Virus record (IMG/VR): IMGVR_UViG_3300035127_000009
Location: 1 to 43,270 of that record
Strand: one strand, 5' to 3'
Length of the DNA: 43,270 nt
Origin: a virus
Numbering within the stretch: position 1 is the first letter of the stretch; each line of letters starts with the position of its first letter. Of this stretch, positions 5,647 to 14,535 are shown piece after piece. The notes under the pieces were generated by a model that saw nothing but the letters and a program-made list of their open reading frames with translations, had not been told where the DNA came from and did no database searches. The translations under genes and the position numbers were made by a program.

Positions 5647-5895
5647 ATGAATGAGAATCAGAAATTTATTTTAGCAATTCTACTGGTCACGGTTTTAATT
5701 ATCCTGCCAATCGCATTACTGGCATACAGGGAAATCACAAGCACTCCGGTTGTATTACTGCATTATTATAGCAGCGACAAAAAAACTGAACAAATCTATT
5801 ATTGGGAAAGAATGTCTAACGATAATAGATGTATAAACCTACTAGAAATTCACGCTTTACAAGACACTGTGGAAATTTGGGTATCGGAGGAATGA
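5647..5895 (+). CDS. single-pass membrane protein (82 aa)
   Basis: It starts MNENQKFILAILLVTV behind GAGG. The N-terminal part contains a strong transmembrane helix (residues ~6-27). The soluble part ends WVSEE. The arrangement suggests a type II inner-membrane protein or an uncleaved signal anchor. It is followed directly by the YopX-family gene. Role unknown; superinfection exclusion is a guess only. Confidence 0.6.
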   Translation: MNENQKFILAILLVTVLIILPIALLAYREITSTPVVLLHYYSSDKKTEQIYYWERMSNDNRCINLLEIHALQDTVEIWVSEE

Positions 5896-5896
5896 C

Positions 5897-6397
5897 ATGA
5901 GAGAGAGAAAGTTTCGGGCATGGGATGGAAACCGTATGGTTTATGATGGCGACAAGTGGTTTCCGCCATATTTTAATAATGAACTCAAAGCTATTACTGG
6001 AACTGTCATAGTCACCCACAAAGGCTTTTATTTTTGGGTTCATGAGACGCAACTATCAAAAGCTACTGAAGAATACTTTGACCATGCCAGTATCCGGAGA
6101 CCGGAAATCTTTGAACCGATGCAATTCACCGGCCTGCATGACCGCAATGGGAAAGAGATATGGGAGGGAGATATATTGAAGCTTAGCTATGATGACGGAA
6201 AGGTCAAATTCATTGAAGTACGATTTCAGGATGGTGCATTTATTGTTGAAGATGACTTCTATGATTATGATATGACTGCCATCGGATGGGCTCTAAAAGA
6301 ATGGGGTTGCAATGGCGATAAGGTTGAAGTCATCGGAACTCGCTTTGAGAATCCAGAATTGCTTAACCATGAAAGGCCGGGTGATAACCGTGAGTAA
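5897..6397 (+). CDS. YopX family protein
   Basis: A 166-residue protein starting MRERKFRAWDGNRMVYDG. The opening REIKFRAWD-like motif and the later FTGLHDRNGKEIWEGDIL motif are the signature of the YopX family, a common phage accessory family of unknown biochemical role. The length fits the family. A GGAGGAATGAC site precedes the ATG. It is the last long gene of the rightward operon. Confidence 0.85.
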   Translation: MRERKFRAWDGNRMVYDGDKWFPPYFNNELKAITGTVIVTHKGFYFWVHETQLSKATEEYFDHASIRRPEIFEPMQFTGLHDRNGKEIWEGDILKLSYDDGKVKFIEVRFQDGAFIVEDDFYDYDMTAIGWALKEWGCNGDKVEVIGTRFENPELLNHERPGDNRE

Positions 6398-6467
6398 TTG
6401 GATACCAGATTGTACATGTAATGATTCTACATATAAATGGCCATGTCCGATTCATTCTTATGAGTAA
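6390..6467 (+). CDS. micro-protein with CxC and CPxH (25 aa)
   Basis: A GTG at 6390 inside the end of the YopX gene opens a 25-codon frame ending TAA at 6467. The peptide contains DCTCN and CPIH, which could bind a zinc ion. It ends just before the convergent minus-strand operon. The start signal is weak, so this remains a candidate. Confidence 0.35.
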   Translation: MSNWIPDCTCNDSTYKWPCPIHSYE

Positions 6468-6498
6468 AACCGGGGGGAGCGCATCCGGCTAATCAACG

Positions 6499-6981
6499 CT
6501 ACTTAACTCTTATTTCAATCAGCATCGGCGGCCTTGGTAAATCCGGGCCGCTTGTTGGTTTATCCAAGACCAAAAGTTCTATTTCATCAGAAGGCGCGGG
6601 ACTCCTGTTCCAAACTCCGCCACCAGCAAAGTGATAAGCCCAAATCCTTAGACACCAGACTCCCGGCGAGAATTCTATTTCCTCGGAGTGAGATACAACC
6701 CCTCCGTTAAGTTCCTCTATCCCCTGCACAATTCGAGTCCATCCGCCAGACCTGTCCCATGCTTTCGCTGAATCCTGAGCCGTTGCTTTTTCAACCGAGT
6801 GCTGCCATGATATACGAAGCGTGTCGCCCTTCATTACTGTCACGATTGAATCAGGCACCGGATAAGTAGCGGTTTTTGCCTTAGCTTCGATATCATAGCT
6901 TAGTTCCGAAACAGGAAAGTACCCGGGAGTCTGAGCCGAAGCGCAGCCGCAGATTATGATTGCAAGAAAGAACTTTTTCAT
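6499..6981 (-). CDS. secreted protein with Sec signal peptide
   Basis: A 160-residue protein starting MKKFFLAIIICGCASAQT, a classic signal peptide with cleavage after SAQ or a lipoprotein-type GC. The mature part looks like a fibronectin-type or Ig-like beta-sandwich (DTLRISWQHS, GVWCLRIWAYH). Its ATG overlaps the stop of the small membrane-protein gene (ATGA). It is the last gene of the structural operon. A virion-associated or envelope role is possible; not assignable. Confidence 0.65.
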   Translation of the reverse strand: MKKFFLAIIICGCASAQTPGYFPVSELSYDIEAKAKTATYPVPDSIVTVMKGDTLRISWQHSVEKATAQDSAKAWDRSGGWTRIVQGIEELNGGVVSHSEEIEFSPGVWCLRIWAYHFAGGGVWNRSPAPSDEIELLVLDKPTSGPDLPRPPMLIEIRVK

Positions 6982-7142
6982 AGTCCAGTTGCTTTGAAGA
7001 AAATAGACTTCTTTAGTTTTCTATACTTTTTGAACAATTTCCATAAAAGTGGAATCGTTATAACATTAAATATTACTGAAATAATAGATACCAAAATAAG
7101 CAAAGATTCTACATCGCGGGCACCACCCGCATGGTACTGCAA
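6978..7142 (-). CDS. small membrane protein, TTG start (54 aa)
   Basis: AGGAGG followed by a TTG at 7142 opens a 54-codon frame that ends on the ATG of 6981 (ATGA). The peptide has a strong transmembrane segment (residues ~13-34) followed by a very basic tail (KLFKKYRKLKK). This is a holin or pinholin-like layout. The site lies inside the 7109-7402 gene, giving tight coupling on both sides. Confidence 0.55.
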   Translation of the reverse strand: MQYHAGGARDVESLLILVSIISVIFNVITIPLLWKLFKKYRKLKKSIFFKATGL

Positions 7143-7402
7143 TTACATCCTCCTGTCCATTCTGGAGATTCCTGTGTCGTTTTTTTCATCAGACGAGCAT
7201 CAACATCATCTGCAATTTCGTCTTGTTTATCGGCCTTAACTCTTTGGAAGTCAGATGGGTCATAATAATAAAGCTCTACTTTGACCATGAAAATCTCAAA
7301 AGGACACTCGTAATTAATACAATAACATAGATTATCGTCATGCTCAAGAAGATCTCCGCATTCAGGACAGTTTTTTGGGTAAAATTTGTAAAAATCCATC
7401 AT
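7109..7402 (-). CDS. zinc-ribbon protein (97 aa)
   Basis: It starts MMDFYKFYPKNCPECGDLL. CPEC and CYCINYEC (residues ~12-34) form a zinc-ribbon. A beta-rich middle (FMVKVELYYYDPSDF) and an acidic helix follow. GCNC near the end adds two more cysteines. It is located among small membrane and secreted proteins at the end of the tail operon. Function unknown. Confidence 0.6.
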   Translation of the reverse strand: MMDFYKFYPKNCPECGDLLEHDDNLCYCINYECPFEIFMVKVELYYYDPSDFQRVKADKQDEIADDVDARLMKKTTQESPEWTGGCNCSTMRVVPAM

Positions 7403-7405
7403 TTC

Positions 7406-7504
7406 TTATCCTTCTCCACAGACAGAGCACCCTCTATCCGGGTCTGGCTTTGGGATATTCCCGGCACAGCTACAAATAATTATTGCAAGAAGTAGCTTTT
7501 TCAT
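7406..7504 (-). CDS. tiny lipoprotein or secreted peptide (32 aa)
   Basis: It starts MKKLLLAIIICSCAGN. The N-terminus is nearly the same as that of the 6499-6981 protein (LAIIICxC). The short mature part contains CSVC. Its ATG overlaps the stop of 7501-7758. It may be a lipoprotein with a minimal mature domain, or a remnant of a duplicated secreted gene. Confidence 0.5.
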   Translation of the reverse strand: MKKLLLAIIICSCAGNIPKPDPDRGCSVCGEG

Positions 7505-7758
7505 TTGGTTGCTATCTGAACTGCAAGTTGAATTAACAGAACAACAACCCCGACGATTATTCCAGCAAAAACTTTCTTCCGGTCTGATTCATCTCGGTTT
7601 TTCTGTTCGTTTTGTCTTATCAGGATTGCCTCAATTTTTCTTACTCTTTCATTCAATCCAGGCCTCCCGTTTCCACTAATGATATATTCAAGTTTCTTTA
7701 GCCGTTCTTCCATTAAGTTGCCCGCCATAGTTGTTTTTATTGTACCAAGTTGCCCCAT
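7501..7758 (-). CDS. XhlA/holin-accessory-like membrane protein
   Basis: An 85-residue protein. A charged coiled-coil part (MEERLKKLEYI ... LNERVRKIEAIL, residues ~16-55) is followed by a single C-terminal transmembrane helix (VFAGIIVGVVVLLIQLAV, residues ~63-80). This is the layout of XhlA/haemolysin-type lysis accessory proteins. The true start may be an internal ATG (MAGN or MEER). It lies just downstream of the fibre genes, a common place for lysis genes. Call rests on topology. Confidence 0.5.
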   Translation of the reverse strand: MGQLGTIKTTMAGNLMEERLKKLEYIISGNGRPGLNERVRKIEAILIRQNEQKNRDESDRKKVFAGIIVGVVVLLIQLAVQIATK

Positions 7759-8528
7759 CTGAAAGATGTGGGTGCGCCTCCCGCACAGCTCGATTCATCG
7801 CCGTTCACCGCGCCATTTAGTGAGATGTAATCAAAGAGCGCAGTATATGCAATACCTCCAGTTGCCGAGGCATCTAAAGCATAAAGACCGACACCGTCAG
7901 GATTCAAAGCCGTCGTTATAGTTGCTCCAAGCGTAGTCCAGTTTGTGCCATCCGCGGAGTAATCCGTCACAAACTCTCCACTAGATTCCGTATAAGTTAT
8001 GCGAAACCAAAGCGGTTCGTCCTGATTCCAATTTGCGCTTGCCGTATTGCTTGCGGATGCTCCATTTATCAATGTGCGAAAAACTTTCTGATTGCCGCCA
8101 GCGGCCCCATCATAATATACGCCATGTCTGATAAACTGAGATTCGCTTCCAAGTCTGACGTATGGGCCAAAACCATCATAAATATCCGGGCTTGAACTGC
8201 CAGGATCTACAGTGCTATGAGCTTTTACCACTAAGGTAAAATCAGCATCAGTTATAGCCAGATACATATGAGATGTATTTGGCGGATTTCCAGTATACAT
8301 ATCTAAAGGTGTTGAGCCATGACTAACTGCTAAGCTCAAAACCGTATCTCCTTGTATGGCGAATGTTCCGGCACTCAGGGGGTCAACCATTGTCCATTCA
8401 CCACCGAGAGCATCGCAAAAATCATCACTCTCATCAGCTTGTATTCGCACCGGAGGCTCTTGTCGCCCCCGGCATGTTGCTCCTACCCAGAGTATCAATG
8501 CTAAGACGAAATAGACGTATTTTACCAT
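7737..8528 (-). CDS. secreted ConA-like lectin/glucanase-fold protein
   Basis: A 263-residue protein with an N-terminal signal-like stretch (MVKYVYFVLALILWVG). The rest resembles a concanavalin A-like or DUF1349-type beta-sandwich: WTMVDP, FTLVVKAHS, YVRLGSESQF, LWFRITYTESSGEFVTDYSADGTNW. Such domains bind or cleave glycans. It lies immediately after the giant fibre gene and overlaps it by seven bases, so it is probably a receptor-binding or fibre-tip accessory protein. The presence of a signal peptide on a tail-locus protein is unusual. Confidence 0.6.
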   Translation of the reverse strand: MVKYVYFVLALILWVGATCRGRQEPPVRIQADESDDFCDALGGEWTMVDPLSAGTFAIQGDTVLSLAVSHGSTPLDMYTGNPPNTSHMYLAITDADFTLVVKAHSTVDPGSSSPDIYDGFGPYVRLGSESQFIRHGVYYDGAAGGNQKVFRTLINGASASNTASANWNQDEPLWFRITYTESSGEFVTDYSADGTNWTTLGATITTALNPDGVGLYALDASATGGIAYTALFDYISLNGAVNGDESSCAGGAPTSFRWGNLVQ

Positions 8529-11500
8529 GAGATATACGCCTCCCCGGCGCAGTAATTAGCATCGTCCGAGCTTGGAAGGAAAAACACCTGATAGCCATTT
8601 GGTATCGTGGCCGCTGTTATTGTTGTCTCTGTACCGTCGAAATGGTTTGCCCTATTCGTCGTCAATTGAACTGCATCGTTTAGGGTTACTGTCTCCCCAG
8701 AAGGGTCAACCATGACAATGTGAAAATCGTAATTGTCTACATCAGCTCGCGCCCAAACTGAATCAAGATTCGCATTTCCGCCTGTAGTATTCCGCCACAG
8801 GAATACAGCAGTATCGCCAGACGTTGCGGTCAGAAGCGTGTCCGGAAACGGTACTGCCCAACGTGCTATATGAGTTCCCAACTTTGATTTTGTTACGGCC
8901 CCATCTGCAAGCTCCGCACTATTGATAGAACCGTCCGCATAATGTTCGTTATCAATCGAGCCATCAACATAAGAATCTGAATCAATCGCATTCGCGCCTA
9001 TTGTAACAACGCCGACGTTTGTCATTGTAACATCACCCGACAAGGCCGCATAATTTACTGTCCCGGCTCCTGTGCCTATCGGGATTTCAGTGTCGGCAAT
9101 CCCTGAAGCGCCATCACTCTCAAGAGCATTTGTCTCGGCTGTTAGATAAGAACCTAAATCGCCAATGTCCGCTTCTTCGAGTGTACCATCGATAATACCC
9201 CCGGCTGGATTTAGAGCGCCATCTATTTTCACGGCCTCATTGAAATAGGCACTTCCAGCCTGTACGAATAATGCAGAATCTGCAAGTTCTGCATTTATCT
9301 TTAGGCCAGACATATCGGCATCTTCTGTATGCACCATTCCTGCCCATGCGCCAGCTACGGGGTTTCCGGTATGCTGATGAACGTGCAATACGCCGCTATT
9401 ATTAGTGAAATTTCCAACAGCTTCTACCTCAAATTGTCCAGTTGAAGCGGAAACCCCTATTGTATTTGAGCCAAACGAAATTGTTTTATTCCCCGTGGCA
9501 TCGCCAATTTCATTTATCAGAACTGCATCGGTGGGTATCGTTGCGGCGCCGGAATTAGCCAGAGACAAATCACCGGTAACAGCTGCGTAATTTCCTGTAC
9601 CAGCTCCGGTTCCAATGAATATTTCTGTATCTGCGATATTGGCCGCGCCATCGCCTTCCAAGTCGTTTGTTTCGGCTGTCAAGTAGCTTGCCAAGATACC
9701 TTTTTTCAGATTGCCGGTATCGTTTGGGTCGGCATAGTATACCGTGTCTCCAGCCGCCAAAGCGGCGTGCGTCAATCCCTTCAAAGCAGTTTCACCGCTT
9801 AAAGAGGCTTCGGCGGAAAAAGTAATTATCGATGCCGCGCCAACTGCCGAAACGTCTATGCCATCAACATTGCCAGAGGTTGTAATATTTTCATCCGCAA
9901 AATCAACCGTTCCCCCGGCGGCTGATATATTCAGGTTCCCAGCCCCTACCGCTAAAAGTGCGTTAGTCTGGTTATGACTCAATTCTATATAATCGCTTGC
10001 TGCCGTAGCATCTGCGGAATAAACTCTTAGAGTCGGGTCGGCTACCGTCCCGGAAGGATTGCGGTTAGCGTTTCCTAAATCAGCATATTCCATCAAGCTA
10101 AAGTATCCTGCACCAGCCGCTCCGCCTACCTTGATACCAAGCTGGGCATGGTCGTTACCGCTTGTCTCCCATTGCAATCCAATATCATCGCCACCGCCTA
10201 TCGTTAGTTGTGTATCGTCCGTGTCTATCTTAAGTCCCGCCTGAGCTTCTATTTCCTTATTGAAGGCAAACAATGAATTCGAATTATCCCATATTAAAGT
10301 TGCGTCCGGCGAAGCATCCGTGTCAAAAGTTATCGTAAGATTCTGGTCTGAATTGTCGCCAAGTGCAACAGCATTGCCGCTTAAAGTTAGATTTCCGGTA
10401 GCAACGATATTACCAGTAGAATCAACCCCGAATTGCCTTGTATTCCCTATCTCCAAATCAAGCGGATAAAGGCTCTTGTAAAGCCTGACAAAGAAAGAAT
10501 CGGCATCGCTTGAGACAACCAAAGACGTATCAGCAACCCAAATAAATTCCGCGTTGCCCTCTAAAGTGCCGTCTCCAGTCCAAACGCCTATTTGATTGTC
10601 AACCGGCGTTCCTACTTTCGATACGTCGCCTGACCCGGCTGGTGTTGACCATGTAGGTGCCGATGAGGCTCCTTGCGATTGCAAGTACGTCCCGGAAGAA
10701 CCAAGAGATAATTCTGTTATTACATTTGAGCCGTCAGAATAGAACACCCGCCATGCCGTATTTCCTGCCAGAGTTGTAAGGTCAGCATCGAGCGGCTGAT
10801 AGCCCGCGATAGCTTGCGATTGAGTCAACAAGCCGTCAACCCCTACCGAGTCAACCCACGGCGAACGTATAGCAAGACGTGTAATCTCGTGGTCACTAAC
10901 AGTCAAATATGCAGGTGTACCAACGACCGACAAAGCCTCATCCCCCGTATTTGTTCCGCTAAGATTTGAGCCAGTAATCACACCATCGACCGTAAAACTT
11001 GAATCCGTCGGAGAGTAAGCCAGATTAGGCCCGCCCGTATCGTCATCATCAAGTGCAAGTGAATCCTGATAAGTTGCAGACCGGAAATGAACCGTTGCCG
11101 AATCCGGGAATGTTGCTCGTGGAAAATAATCGGCTGAAGTGTTTTCCGCCTCTGTCCATACATCAACCCAAGTATTATCACCGCGCCAAAACGTGGATGA
11201 GGATGCTCCTGTCCCTGTGTTCATCATCCCGGCAGTGACGGCTATCTCATCGGCTCCGGTATCTTCATGCTCACTCGCATGTGTTTCCTCTTCCAAATCC
11301 GCTGTTATGTCCGTGCCCGCATTCTGGTCTGCAATAGCTGCCGCTGCTAATGTCCCACCGCCTGCGTTATTCTCGTGGTCATGAGTTGCATTTGTAAAAT
11401 CCCCGATAGTCGGAGTTGTAAGAGTCTTATTTGTCAAAGTCTGAGTATGCGCCTGAAATACAATGCTATCAGCAGCCGTCAAAAGAGGAAAATAAACCTG

Positions 11501-12967
11501 TCTATCCGCCGCAATATTACCAGGCGAAGACCGAAAGAGATATTGAAATGTAGCTGCCGGATTGTGAAGTTGTAAGAAGTTGTCTGTAAATTGATGCACT
11601 CCGGCCCAATTAACCAAAAGCTCATCGATATTTATTACTTCACTGCCGCCCTCAGTGATTGTCTCTCCTTCAATGTTTCCATCTACCGATAGGCTCGAAT
11701 CATTAGGAGAGTAAATCAGATTCGCCACTCCGGTATTTTGGTCGTCGATATACAAAGAATCATAAGCAGACGCTTCCAGGCTATCTTCAACAGTCGGGTC
11801 GGTTTCGGCCCCGGCCAATTCGCTCTCAACAATAACGGTTGAAACTATCTCATTCTCCGCCCAGGGATTCGCCGTGTTTACAAGATTCTCCGCAATCGTT
11901 CCGTCGGCAATATCTGTCAGAGTTGCTTCAAGTGGTTGATAACCTGAGGATAAATCATATTGAGTCGCCAAAGCCGCAGCCGTCGCATCTGTAGTGTCTA
12001 CCGAAATAGTCACCGAACCGGAAGCGCCCCCTCCGGTGACTGGAGCGTTTACAGATACGTTTGAAATATCCCCTGTTTCAGAAGTCAAAAAGCCTTGATT
12101 CCCGACATAATATTGAGTAGCAAGATTAGCCGACCCGGATGATGTATCCGCACTAATCGTCACATCACCCGTTGAGCCGCCGCCTGTTATCGGAGCATTG
12201 ACATTCACGGCCGTAATATCCCCAGAACCAGCAGCACCGAAATCCGAAACAAGAGCCTTGGCATAACCCGCGCCAGATGCCCGCCGGATCAAGGCTGTAT
12301 CAGTAGCCGCCGCCGATACCAAAGAGAGTGCAGATGTACTAACATTCAGAGTAACCGCCCCGGATGTTCCGCCACCGGAAAGAGCTGTGCCAGCCGTCAC
12401 AGCTGTTATATCTCCGGCATTTTGACTCAAATCATATTGTGTAACTAAGGCTGTCGATGTAGCATCTGTGGTATCTACGCCAACCGTATCTGCTGTCGTT
12501 CCTTTTGTAAATGTCAAAGGAGCCTTGATATTTAAAGTATCATTGTTCCCTTGTATTGTTTTTGATGGGTTGCCATCCAAATCCCTAACGGTCACATACC
12601 CGGCATTGGAACTAACAGAAACCGATGATGGCTGTAAAGCCGTTAATGCTACGCTATCTTGGGCAGGTATCGATAGATAAGTCGTCCCGGTAAACCCAGA
12701 CACGTTAGCCTGAATCTTCGCGTTACTCGATTGCGGCAAAACAAAATAGATATATCCGGTTGTGGCATTAGAGCGATAAACTTTATTGCCGTACTGAGGC
12801 AAAAGAGTCTGATTCTTTGTTACCTCCAATACCCTGAATTCAAGTTTTGTAGTAGTCGTCAAGTCCCAATCGTAGACCGTGCCATAAACTCTGCATTCGG
12901 AAGGCTGTGCATAAACTTGCACCCAACAAAATAGCCATATTATAGTTGAATAAATTAGGTTTCTCAT
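8522..12967 (-). CDS. giant tail fibre with signal-like N-terminus (1481 aa)
   Basis: I start at the ATG giving MRNLIYSTIIWLFCWVQ, which overlaps the previous stop (ATGA) and follows GAGGT. After the hydrophobic, signal-like leader (to about QVYAQ) the protein is low in Cys and full of Gly, Ala, Thr, Ser and Asp. Three related units (GDITAV...GGG.SG.VT) lie at about residues 185-330. Further on are TLTNKTLTTPTI and THASEHEDTGADEI, typical of phage fibres. A pair of longer repeats beginning SYLTAETN follows near residues ~1090 and ~1290. It is the receptor-binding fibre or spike. Confidence 0.8.
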   Translation of the reverse strand: MRNLIYSTIIWLFCWVQVYAQPSECRVYGTVYDWDLTTTTKLEFRVLEVTKNQTLLPQYGNKVYRSNATTGYIYFVLPQSSNAKIQANVSGFTGTTYLSIPAQDSVALTALQPSSVSVSSNAGYVTVRDLDGNPSKTIQGNNDTLNIKAPLTFTKGTTADTVGVDTTDATSTALVTQYDLSQNAGDITAVTAGTALSGGGTSGAVTLNVSTSALSLVSAAATDTALIRRASGAGYAKALVSDFGAAGSGDITAVNVNAPITGGGSTGDVTISADTSSGSANLATQYYVGNQGFLTSETGDISNVSVNAPVTGGGASGSVTISVDTTDATAAALATQYDLSSGYQPLEATLTDIADGTIAENLVNTANPWAENEIVSTVIVESELAGAETDPTVEDSLEASAYDSLYIDDQNTGVANLIYSPNDSSLSVDGNIEGETITEGGSEVINIDELLVNWAGVHQFTDNFLQLHNPAATFQYLFRSSPGNIAADRQVYFPLLTAADSIVFQAHTQTLTNKTLTTPTIGDFTNATHDHENNAGGGTLAAAAIADQNAGTDITADLEEETHASEHEDTGADEIAVTAGMMNTGTGASSSTFWRGDNTWVDVWTEAENTSADYFPRATFPDSATVHFRSATYQDSLALDDDDTGGPNLAYSPTDSSFTVDGVITGSNLSGTNTGDEALSVVGTPAYLTVSDHEITRLAIRSPWVDSVGVDGLLTQSQAIAGYQPLDADLTTLAGNTAWRVFYSDGSNVITELSLGSSGTYLQSQGASSAPTWSTPAGSGDVSKVGTPVDNQIGVWTGDGTLEGNAEFIWVADTSLVVSSDADSFFVRLYKSLYPLDLEIGNTRQFGVDSTGNIVATGNLTLSGNAVALGDNSDQNLTITFDTDASPDATLIWDNSNSLFAFNKEIEAQAGLKIDTDDTQLTIGGGDDIGLQWETSGNDHAQLGIKVGGAAGAGYFSLMEYADLGNANRNPSGTVADPTLRVYSADATAASDYIELSHNQTNALLAVGAGNLNISAAGGTVDFADENITTSGNVDGIDVSAVGAASIITFSAEASLSGETALKGLTHAALAAGDTVYYADPNDTGNLKKGILASYLTAETNDLEGDGAANIADTEIFIGTGAGTGNYAAVTGDLSLANSGAATIPTDAVLINEIGDATGNKTISFGSNTIGVSASTGQFEVEAVGNFTNNSGVLHVHQHTGNPVAGAWAGMVHTEDADMSGLKINAELADSALFVQAGSAYFNEAVKIDGALNPAGGIIDGTLEEADIGDLGSYLTAETNALESDGASGIADTEIPIGTGAGTVNYAALSGDVTMTNVGVVTIGANAIDSDSYVDGSIDNEHYADGSINSAELADGAVTKSKLGTHIARWAVPFPDTLLTATSGDTAVFLWRNTTGGNANLDSVWARADVDNYDFHIVMVDPSGETVTLNDAVQLTTNRANHFDGTETTITAATIPNGYQVFFLPSSDDANYCAGEAYISW

Positions 12968-14535
12968 ATTATGCACCTCGCTGGCCGCCCGCCATTGTAG
13001 ATTTGTAGAATCTCAGCATCAGTCAAAACAGGCCCAAGTCCCAAAGTTTTGTCAGTCCACAACTCATCAAAAACTCCAAATGCCTGAGCACCACCGGCAA
13101 TGGTTGAACCTATTGCAAAATTTGTCCCTATATCAGAGGGCGATGCCGGGTCATTCGATGATGTGTTTCTTAAAACACCATTCACATATATCTTACCGCT
13201 GTTTGCATTAAGAAAATCCCATGTAACAGCTAAATGAATCCATTCATCTTGAGTCCAGTATGTTGCCATCGAAACAGCCACACTAAAGGCCGCTGTCGTT
13301 GAGTTTAGCTTATACCCAAAAAAATTGAGATTGCCGTTTGTCTCAACTCTGAGGTAGATATGTTTATTGGAATCGTTTGTCCCGATTGTAATCAAATCAA
13401 GCCGGTCGTGGACATTATAGATTGCTTCCGGTTTAAACCAAAACCCCAAAGAACCAGAATCCCGTCCTATCAAGCCAACCGGAGATATAATCAACTTTTC
13501 AAGGGGGCGCGTGGTATTGGTTGGCGTCGATGCAAACTTGCCCTTTTCCATTTGAGCGGGCCCAGCATAAATTATTTCTGTATTTGTATCTATTAAAACA
13601 TCTATGTTTATATTTCCCGAATACCCGCTCGTATCAGCATAAACTTGAACATGCGAAAATCCATTATAAGGCCCGTCAGGCGTTGCTACAAATTCTTGCT
13701 CTTCCGTCCCACTTACCGAACCAGCAACAAATAGACTCCCATTAATATCTCCTTGGCCAGACTTAACAAAGATACTTGCAGTCCAATCGTCTCCCGCCGT
13801 TTGGCCAGTGTCATAAACAATTTGGTCATTAGTTGCGCCCGCTGTCAATTTGTTTATCAAATTTGTACCGAAAATATCGGGTGTTTCAGTCGTCTCATCA
13901 TCAACGGTCATAAATACTTTAGTCCACGGATCCCAATCAAGCCAATCTGAGCCAACATAATTTTGCCGTGCTCCTTCAATCAAGATACCGGTCATTTTGC
14001 CGCGGCGGCCCTCTGTGTATCGGAGTTGGTCTTCTGTAGTATTTACCCAGAGTCCCGTATCAGAATTATAATGCCATGCCGTCTGAGAAGCTTCGTCCCT
14101 TGTAAAACTTGCCTGAAGCCATTTATAATCAGATAATTCAATCACATCAATAGACTTGAAAACAAGCCTCAAAGCATCGGCGTAATCTGTTGTTGTAAGA
14201 TAAAACGGCTGTGCTTCGATGAAAACAAAATCTGCATCCGCTCCACCGGTGTCCTGGAAAGCTGCGCCGTCTCTATGCCGCCATACCTGACAAGTAGCGT
14301 TTAGATGCTGAATTATCTCGTCATACTTGGATTGCGGGTCAATATATCTGTGAAGGTGAACAACTACAACAAAGTTTATATGAAGAGGCTTTGTGACAAA
14401 GCTTCTTTTTCTATCAAGCGAACCCTCGTTTAATATGTTGCCGTAATCAGGCGTGAAGTCTTCCACTACAGCATAATCAAGCAAAACATCTGTACTTGAG
14501 ACCTGAAATTTAGGGCTTTGATTTCCAAATATCAT
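12964..14535 (-). CDS. tail protein with C-terminal LamG/ConA-like domain
   Basis: A 523-residue protein. The first ~150 residues (KPLHINFVVVVHLHRY) resemble a distal-tail or baseplate component. The middle (about 200-350) looks like a carbohydrate-binding jelly roll (DWTASIFVKSGQGD). The last ~170 residues are LamG-like: GFWFKPEAIY, WIHLAVTWDF, GKIYVNGVL. It overlaps genes on both sides by four bases. It probably links the tail tip to receptor binding. Confidence 0.65.
   Translation of the reverse strand: MIFGNQSPKFQVSSTDVLLDYAVVEDFTPDYGNILNEGSLDRKRSFVTKPLHINFVVVVHLHRYIDPQSKYDEIIQHLNATCQVWRHRDGAAFQDTGGADADFVFIEAQPFYLTTTDYADALRLVFKSIDVIELSDYKWLQASFTRDEASQTAWHYNSDTGLWVNTTEDQLRYTEGRRGKMTGILIEGARQNYVGSDWLDWDPWTKVFMTVDDETTETPDIFGTNLINKLTAGATNDQIVYDTGQTAGDDWTASIFVKSGQGDINGSLFVAGSVSGTEEQEFVATPDGPYNGFSHVQVYADTSGYSGNINIDVLIDTNTEIIYAGPAQMEKGKFASTPTNTTRPLEKLIISPVGLIGRDSGSLGFWFKPEAIYNVHDRLDLITIGTNDSNKHIYLRVETNGNLNFFGYKLNSTTAAFSVAVSMATYWTQDEWIHLAVTWDFLNANSGKIYVNGVLRNTSSNDPASPSDIGTNFAIGSTIAGGAQAFGVFDELWTDKTLGLGPVLTDAEILQIYNGGRPARCII

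Noticed and set aside
6468-6498. Terminator between the convergent operons
   Set aside because: Only a four-base CCGG repeat without a T-run is visible, too weak to call.
9405-12934. Plus-strand ORFs opposite the giant fibre
   Set aside because: They reflect the repetitive Ala/Thr/Ser codon content of the fibre gene.
8522-12967. Diversity-generating retroelement or CRISPR array
   Set aside because: The fibre repeats are diverged coding repeats. There is no reverse transcriptase and no regular spacer-repeat pattern.
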